64,000 nt of DNA, taken from NCBI GenBank assembly GCA_012934845.2, contig WNNJ02001344.1, forward strand, positions 124,001 to 188,000, in the 5' to 3' direction. Both the position numbers and the translations under genes were made by a program. Below the pieces are notes generated by a model, which worked only from the letters and a program-made list of their open reading frames with translations, was not told the DNA's origin and made no database searches. This DNA is from Pomphorhynchus laevis (lineage: Eukaryota; Acanthocephala; Palaeacanthocephala; Echinorhynchida; Pomphorhynchidae). Shown here in pieces: positions 57,298-64,000 of this stretch (position 1 is its first letter; every line of letters starts with the position of its first letter).

Positions 57298-58656
57298 ATG
57301 GAAGCTGTACTGCAACGTTTAGAAAAGATTGCAACTCGCATGGAGAAACTCACCTTATCTATGAAAACTGAAGATATAAATTTAAACACAGATGATTCCG
57401 ATACTAATTTGGATGATTTTGACAATGATGTAATTAGTGCTTTGCCAGACTTTGTAGAATCAGCCAATGCATTCGAAAGCTGTTTAGATTTGGGGAAATT
57501 AGCTGCTTCTGTTGACATTGTTTTTAGAAAAACTCGAATAATTTTGGAACAATTTTCTCATTTCCAGAAACCAGAATCGAAAACAGCTGAAAACGAATGC
57601 TTAACTGAATTTGGAAAAATTTTAACTAAGGAGTTAAACAACATTGAAACAATATATTCGACGCTTAGAAGAGATGATGCATTCATTAATCATGTATCAG
57701 CAATAAGTCAGTCGATAATTGCGATATGCTGGTTTACATGTGAGGAACCAGTTACATACATTCAGGAAATGGTTCGCGCATGTGAATTCTTTACTAACCG
57801 AATCGTCAATCGCTATAAAACAGACAAAATTCACATGCAATTTGTTAAAACCTATTTGAATTTACTAAACAAACTTCTGGAATATGTTCGTCTTCATTAT
57901 CCCAGTGGCCCGTCATGGAGCTATCAAACTAGCCTAAGCCATTGTACTGCATCAGCACTTGCATCTGCTTTAGCGACATCGAATCCAGCACCATCACTAA
58001 AAGCAGAAACAAATAAGGTGGTGAACAGCATAAAGGATGATCCAAAGACAAAATCAGGTAAATCTTGGTCCGATGATTCTTTGAAAAAACAACAGACGTC
58101 ATCAGGGGACATTAAGAAAACAACTAATCCGAAAAAGTCGTCAGCGAAAAAGCCTGATAGGAAACCCGACATAAATTACGTAGGGCAACGATGGATGGTT
58201 GAGAACGGACACGGTCAATCTGAGATTACAGTAAAGGTAGAAGAAATGAAGCAATCTGTTTATATACTCAACTGTAGTCACTCGGTTATTAAAATTACCG
58301 GACCCAAGGTTAATTCAGTAATACTAGATTCATGTGCAAAGGTTGAATTGCTTATTGAATGCGCCGTTTTGTCCAGGTTGGAGTGTGTTAATTCCAAATC
58401 AATCCGAGTCCAATCAATGGATAGTTTACAAACAGCATCTGTCGACATTACTGAGGGATTTCAATTATTCTTATCTACTAAGTCTAGCTGTAATTTGTAC
58501 TCGTCTCTGTCATCTGAAGTTACCATCTACATAAAAGATCCGAAAACAAATGAATTCATTGAAAATCCAGTGCCTAATCAATTTGTTACTGAATACAACA
58601 ATGAGTCAAATACATTACTGACAACTGTAGCAACCAATCTATGCGGTGATAGTTAA
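57298..58656 (+). CDS. CAP: Adenylyl cyclase-associated protein (CAP/Srv2)
   Basis: Cytosolic protein that recycles cofilin-bound actin monomers. 452 residues from the ATG at 57,298 (MEAVLQRLEKIATRMEKL, the usual coiled start of CAPs); an upstream in-frame ATG at 57,199 would add 33 unrelated residues. Residues about 50-210: helical-folded domain (NHVSAISQSIIAICWF, YIQEMVRACEFFTNR). Residues about 297-445: CARP beta-helix domain that binds ADP-actin (RWMVENGHG, VYILNCSHSVIKITGPKVNS, NPVPNQFVTEYN). The linker between (about 210-296) is Lys/Ser-rich and lacks the poly-proline tract and a recognisable WH2 motif. No introns. A TTTTAG acceptor-like site at 57,277-57,283 could end a 5' UTR intron or take a spliced leader. 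Confidence 0.95.
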   Translation: MEAVLQRLEKIATRMEKLTLSMKTEDINLNTDDSDTNLDDFDNDVISALPDFVESANAFESCLDLGKLAASVDIVFRKTRIILEQFSHFQKPESKTAENECLTEFGKILTKELNNIETIYSTLRRDDAFINHVSAISQSIIAICWFTCEEPVTYIQEMVRACEFFTNRIVNRYKTDKIHMQFVKTYLNLLNKLLEYVRLHYPSGPSWSYQTSLSHCTASALASALATSNPAPSLKAETNKVVNSIKDDPKTKSGKSWSDDSLKKQQTSSGDIKKTTNPKKSSAKKPDRKPDINYVGQRWMVENGHGQSEITVKVEEMKQSVYILNCSHSVIKITGPKVNSVILDSCAKVELLIECAVLSRLECVNSKSIRVQSMDSLQTASVDITEGFQLFLSTKSSCNLYSSLSSEVTIYIKDPKTNEFIENPVPNQFVTEYNNESNTLLTTVATNLCGDS

Positions 58657-58984
58657 TGGGCAAAACCGTATTATTTTCATTCAGATAGTGAAAGAATGAA
58701 GCTTTTAACATCAAGCTATAGCCATGAATTTTTTACAATTATGATAGACGCTTTTGTTTTGATAATAGACAAATTTTGCAATTTACATAAACTTAACTTT
58801 AAATGATTGAATTCATTAATATTTTATAAATTAGCGCACAACAATAATGGCGTTTTTATAAGCTTAATTGAAACCACAAATTATGTGTTTTGGCAATTTA
58901 AGTTAATATAAGCGATAAGTATTACCTTATCAGAGCTACCATAGAAAAATCAATTTTCAAAGTCCTCGATATGTCGAAATTGAA
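58657..58984 (+). other. CAP 3' flank
   Basis: AT-rich, no clear AATAAA and no genomic poly(A) tail. No other feature seen. Confidence 0.5.
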
Positions 58985-60480
58985 TGTTCAGCCAAAAATA
59001 TGTTTCTTGTAAATATTTAATATTTACGATATAAATTAAAAGTAGTTTTAATTGATGTTAATTTAATGTTCATATCTAGATATATACCTTCTTTATCATT
59101 AATATTAGTTTTATTAAAAATGAGGCTACCTGGATAAATGTGTTCGCTTATTGAATAAACATTATTAGAATTACATACACATACATTATCAATGTATCGA
59201 AACATATATTTCATATATGTATATAGTTTAGATTTAGTTTTTACACAATTATGAACAAATTTATATTCTATAAAGCTTAAAAATTAGTCAGCTATAATTG
59301 GGTTACTATTAGCTCCCATTGGAATAAAAACACATAAATGTGTTCGCTTATTGAAGTTATAGTGCGCTTATTAAAAAATTTTAACTAAGGAGTTAAACAA
59401 CACTGTTATTTACTGGTCAATTCATAAAAATGAAGTTTATTTTAAATTTTAATTCTTTATTTTAACTTGATTTAAATTATAAAAATCTAAAAACAATTAT
59501 TAATCTTATTATTTAATTTTAAGATTTTGATTAAGCATTATTATGTTTTGTTTATTTTATAATTATATTAAATACGTAGACTCAATTAGCTGATTTGATA
59601 ATTTAGATTTATTTTTACCCAGTTATGAACAAATTCATATTCTATAAAACTTAAAAATAAGTCAGCTATAATTGGGATACTATTACCTTATATTTGAACA
59701 CATTTTATTTGTCTAAATGTAGATGTCATTACTTTCAAGTAATTTTGATTTTTTGTTAGATAAAAATTAGTCATTAAAATATAGTCATTAAAATATATAT
59801 TTCAAAATATAAGATTAATTAATTTTTCAAACTCTTCTATAACTCTTCTATAAAGCGTTCTAAAGTCGTAAGTATTTGTGTGTTCTACAAATTATCTTTG
59901 GAAATTATTTTATTTTAATTACTTTAAGTATTTTATTCATATAAACAGAAAGTGGTTTTAATGTACATTAAAAAGCACTACATATGAACCTAGATTTTAT
60001 TGGATTTTTAGATAATTTTGAATTTTAATATAATATAGGTATAGTTTTATTATCTAATTCAACCTTTATACCCTTATCCATTATAGAACAGTGACTTGTA
60101 ATAATTGTTTCTAAACTCAACTTACTAAGTTCATATGCTGGATTTACATTTAAATCATTAGAATTAACCTCTTTCATTAGTATATCATAATAAAGCTTTT
60201 TGCATATGAAGACAAAGTTATTACTAGCTTTATCAATAGTTGTTATTATATAGTTATCCTTTAATTTAGTAAGTTCTTTATACATATCTTTATTAATTTG
60301 ATCTTTCCTTTTATAATTGTTTGTTATTTTCATTTTATTTTTAATTTTATCAAATATATAATCTTTCCAAATGTTTATCTTAGATATATTCGAGCTTTCA
60401 CTATTAATCAGTTTACCAAAAAAACATTTAAGTAACGAATTGTAAATTTTAAAACTGTTTATATACAGTAATTTTAAATC
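58985..60480 (-). mobile_element. Naiad copies, rearranged and diverged
   Basis: 58,985-59,330: RT motif B-D piece (FRYIDNVCVCN) that begins right at the ORF palindrome. 59,400-59,600: a 3' tail ending in ACGTAGACTCAATTAGCTGA on the plus strand. 59,600-60,480: the RT region before and around motif A, open for 102 codons (KLKDNYIITTIDKASNNFVF). At least two insertions are joined here, all on the minus strand. Its right end (about 60,480) matches the region of residue 400. Confidence 0.85.
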
Positions 60481-60965
60481 TACATCAAAACCTCTCTTAG
60501 TTTTCTCACTGATGAAATATGTTGATTATAATGTTTTTTATATTTTAATTAATTAGTATTTTATATCTAATATTTAAAAGCACCGGGTATAAAACGCTCG
60601 GCATTTAACTAAGTCAAATATTAATTTACAAATTTTATAAGCTCTAATTGTAAATACAGTTTTTTAATTGATTTTTAAACGTTCTTTATTCGTATTGCAG
60701 TTTCAATGTAAGACGAAAGTATTTCATTCTAAAATGTTAAAAACATAGATCTACTATTGTCGCCAACAAAACTTAGAGTTCAGTGAAGATTTGTTTAGTG
60801 TGTAGTGAGAATTCCATCTGAGCGCTCATTTACAACAAAAGCTCAGATGAACGCTCATGTTTAGTCTCTGACCTACCTGGTCATATCTGTGCTAAGTTTG
60901 CATTGCTAGAACACTGTCTTAGTTACCTTCTTGGATATCGCCTTTTGACTTGTCTGGACATAACG
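60481..60965. other. AT-rich stretch, no recognised gene
   Basis: It contains an imperfect repeat of ATCTGAGCGCTCAT / CAGATGAACGCTCAT around 60,818-60,860. Nothing else seen. Confidence 0.4.
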
Positions 60966-62610
60966 ATTAGATCAGGTAACTGAGTCTATATATATTAAAT
61001 TATTAAATGATAAATAAAAATAAAATAATAAAATAATAAATCATTATAAATCATTATAAATAATTCAATAATTTTATATAAGATTTAATAACTTATATCA
61101 ATTAAAAATTGAAATTTGAAATAAAAGTCAATGATAATAATGATAATACTAATCAATGATATGTGATGTATCATCATAAGAATTATAGGTCATCAGTAGA
61201 ACTACTACGTAATAACGTTTCAGACCCTATTCCTCTACCCAATTTAGCATCGGGGCCAATTACATGCTGTTGACATATTACCTCTGATTTAATTTGATTA
61301 TCTAGTATCTTATTCTAATACAAGTATATTATTTATTATCAACCAATAACACTTTCCGTTTAAGAATTTAAATTTATTTTTGATATTTTGTTGATTTATA
61401 TATTTTACTATTTTGTGTTTGATTTTATTTTTATAGTAACCTAGTTTAAAATATGTATCTATTAAATTATTTAAATGATTTTGAAGAAAACCAATATCGT
61501 TACAAATTGTTGCAATTCTTAAAATTTCATTATTTAATGTATTATATTTTATATTATATGGTATGCATGAATGCTCATGCAAAAATATGTTTCTTGTAAA
61601 TTTAAATATGTCATCTTTACGATATAAATTAATAGTAGTTTTAGTTAATGTTAATTTAATGTTCATATCTAGATATACACCTTCTTTATCATCAATATTG
61701 GTTTTATTAAGAATAAGGCTTTCTGGATAAATTTGTTCACTAATTGAATAAAAATTATTAGAATTAAATACACATATATCATCAATGTATCGAAACATAT
61801 ATTTCATATATTTATATTGTTTAGATTTAGTTTTTACACAGTTATGAACAAATTCATATTCTATAAAGCTTAAAAACAAGTCAGCTATAATTGGGCTACT
61901 ATTACCACCCAGTTATTTTTATAGTAACCTAGTTTAAAATATGTATCTATTAAATTATTTAAATGATTTTGAAGAAAGCCAATATCATTACATATTGTTG
62001 CAATTCTTAAAATTTCATTATTTAATGTATTATATTTTATATTATATGGTATGCATGAATGCTCATGCAAAAATATGTTTCTTGTAAATTTAAATATGTC
62101 ATCTTTACGATATAAATTAATAGTAGTTTTAGTTAATGTTAATTTAATGTTCATATCTAGATATACACCTTCTTTATCATTAATATTGGTTTTGTTAAGA
62201 ATAAGGCTTTCTGGATAAATGTGCTCACTAATTGAATAAAAATTATTAGAATTAAATACACATATATCATCAATATATAATGTATTTCATTATTTAATGC
62301 ATTTCATTATTCAATTATTTAATGTTTCATATTATTTCATATTTATTATATATTTATAATATTAAATATATTTATTATTTATTATTTATTGTGAAATATA
62401 TTTATTATTTCATATTATTTCATATTCCATTATTTAATGCATTTCATTATTTAATGTATTACTTATTTAATATTATATGATGGGCATAAATGCTCATGCT
62501 AAGATCTTGTAAATTAAAATATGTCATATTTACGATATAAATTAAAAGTAGTTTTAAGTGATGTTAATTTAATGTTCATATCTAGATATATAACTTCTTT
62601 ATCAGTCGAT
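60966..62610 (-). mobile_element. Naiad, several 5'-truncated copies head to tail
   Basis: 60,966-61,312: 3' tail with a degraded structured segment. 61,310-61,910: RT end, open for 189 codons from motif B (LFLSFIEYEF, YIDD present). At 61,911 the sequence jumps directly to residue about 868 of another copy, open to 62,154 and traceable to 62,272. After a stretch of low-complexity ATTTCATTATTTAATG repeats (62,275-62,460) a further diverged fragment follows (62,465-62,610). Without tails between them, the joins must come from template jumps or deletions. Confidence 0.85.
62275..62460. repeat. Low-complexity repeat grown from Naiad sequence
   Basis: Repeated TTTCATTATTTAATGCATTT-like words, the same word that occurs once in the Naiad ORF near residue 836 (AATTTCATTATTTAATGTA), suggesting local expansion. 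Confidence 0.6.
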
Positions 62611-62624
62611 TAAGTATTAAGTTG

Positions 62625-64000
62625 GCACCTATTGCTAATATCCTCTTCGTGGAGCGCCCCAGGCAACGTATGCTTGACAGTAGTCGATCAACGACTAAAT
62701 ACTTAACCGGCTTGCATCAGCCGTAGGGATAGTTCTTTCATAGACTATCTCAAATCCTCCGTTGACACCAACAGCTGATTAGACAATGATCAAAAAGACG
62801 GAAGAGAGTTACGGAGGCCTGCTTCCTTACAATAGTGATGTTGGTTCATCAATGGATATCGGGAGCGGGAGATAGCCGAACAAACAAAGTCACGCCGATG
62901 ACTCCAACGACAGATTGAGCAATGGACGATTAGGCGGAAGAGAGTTACGGATGCCTGTTTCCTTACAGTAGCGATATTGGATCATCAAAGGATATCGGGA
63001 ACAGGAGATAGCCGAACAAACAAAACCAAGACAATAAAAATGACAAGCAACAAATTTACAAAAAAAAATTAAGAGCGACAAACAATGGTCAACTCGCCAA
63101 TAACCGGAGAAGTTTTCATTGTCGGGTGCCGTGTGACCGGCAGTTGTACGGAGACAGCGAAAGAGTCATCAACATCCAAAGCGGACTAACCTTAATGTAG
63201 GAACGTGGAATGTCATCTTGATGATGGGGAAGGAACCATAATTACTTAGAGAGATGGTTCGCTTTGGTCTAGAAATAGTCGGAGTGACTTCTCTTCACTA
63301 TTTTGGAACTGGAACTAAACTTTTGGATCAAGATTGGACCTTGAACTATACGGGAGCTACTAACGAAAAGCGACAACAGGCGGGTGTAGGATACTTACAA
63401 GTCCCCGGTTGTTGTTCGTGGTAGAGAGGTTTAACCCAGTGAACCAAAGGCTGGCGTCTCTGAGACTTATAGTCAAACAGGAAAAGGAGACAACTGTTGT
63501 GTGTGCGTATGCTCTGAACATTATCTTGGAATACGCAGTCTTTGTAGAAGATATTCAGGCTCTGCTTGATAATACTCCTCTTGGAGATTCCCTCGTTCTA
63601 TTGGGTGACTTCAATTATCATGTTGGTAGCGACAGTAGCACTTGGGAGTGTTGGGGAGGAACAGACTCTCTGATCTGAATGTGAGTGGTGTTGAATTATT
63701 GCACTTTTTGTTCTCATAACAATTTGTGCATAACCAACACCATGTTTGGACATAAGGAGATCCATAAATGCTCATGGCATCAGGATTCTCTCAGTCAAAA
63801 ATCAATGATCGATTTTATAATAGTTTCATCTGATCTGCGACGTTATGTTCTGGACACTCGTGTGGAGAGAGAGGCTGAGTTGTCAACCGATCAATACTTT
63901 GTAGTTAGTAAACTTCGAAGGCAGGATCGGATGCTAGGCAAGCTTGGTAAAACCAAATGTTGTGTTAGGGCGTGCTAGGAGCGTCTAGCAGATGTTTCTG
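62625..64000 (+). mobile_element. LINE, 5' region with tandem leader repeats and endonuclease (continues past the window)
   Basis: 62,640-63,080 is a leader with two tandem units of about 135 bp (from about 62,800 and 62,930), each containing GGAAGAGAGTTACGGA and GGGAGATAGCCGAACAAAC or a close form. From 63,180 an APE-type endonuclease is encoded in shifting frames: TWNVILMMGKEP, REMVRFGLEIVGV, LVLLGDFNYHVG (63,590-63,630), SMIDFIIVSSDLRRYVLDTR and ELSTDQYFVV. The catalytic SDH-like motif reads TDQ, so His is replaced by Gln. Frame changes and stops show it is inactive in this part. From memory it is close to a LINE common in fish genomes. Confidence 0.82.

Noticed and set aside
1-64000. tRNA, rRNA or CRISPR features
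   Set aside because: No cloverleaf with A and B boxes, no rRNA-like stretch and no regularly spaced short repeats were noticed. The 342-bp array is a satellite, not a CRISPR.

Overview
This is a very AT-rich eukaryotic window, by eye about three quarters A+T, from a fast-evolving invertebrate. The genes have many short introns (about 42-55 nt) next to long repeat-filled ones, and the repeats are Penelope-like elements, LINEs and small inverted-repeat elements. I cannot name the species. The closest relatives I recall of one LINE are fish elements, so a fish-associated parasite such as a myxozoan or monogenean is possible but unproven.

Layout. 1-776: 3' end of a hAT DNA transposon. 1,497-20,890 (+): the last 18 exons (about 930 codons) of the nucleolar ribosome-biogenesis gene UTP20, with a poly(A) signal at 21,056. 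Its introns hold an inverted-repeat element (3.8-4.9 kb), a foldback MITE (10.2 kb), Naiad debris including a 342-bp tandem array (14.5-17.7 kb) and an internally deleted LINE (19.5 kb). 21-39 kb has few genes: retroelement tails, two elements with terminal inverted repeats or foldback structure, a probable SH3-encoding exon (36.5-36.8 kb) and a small Tyr/Pro-rich ORF. 39.5-45.1 kb: the centrepiece, an apparently complete Naiad-type Penelope-like element encoding one 904-residue protein with an N-terminal GIY-YIG nuclease and a C-terminal reverse transcriptase. A 5'-truncated copy lies directly upstream in the same orientation, the pseudo-LTR arrangement. 47-55.3 kb: LINE fragments of L2/CR1 type plus another truncated Naiad. 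57.2-58.7 kb (+): an intact intronless gene for adenylyl cyclase-associated protein (CAP). 59-62.6 kb: rearranged Naiad copies. 62.6-64 kb: the 5' part of another LINE.

How the parts relate. The two recognised host genes, UTP20 (pre-rRNA processing) and CAP (actin recycling), have no functional link. Everything else is largely the work of one retroelement family, Naiad, seen here as an intact copy, pseudo-LTR pairs, at least twelve copies of its roughly 370-bp 3' tail, internally broken fragments and a small satellite built from its RT domain. The tail carries a conserved crossed-helix fold that resembles an HDV-like ribozyme in topology. This is the main candidate for something undescribed.
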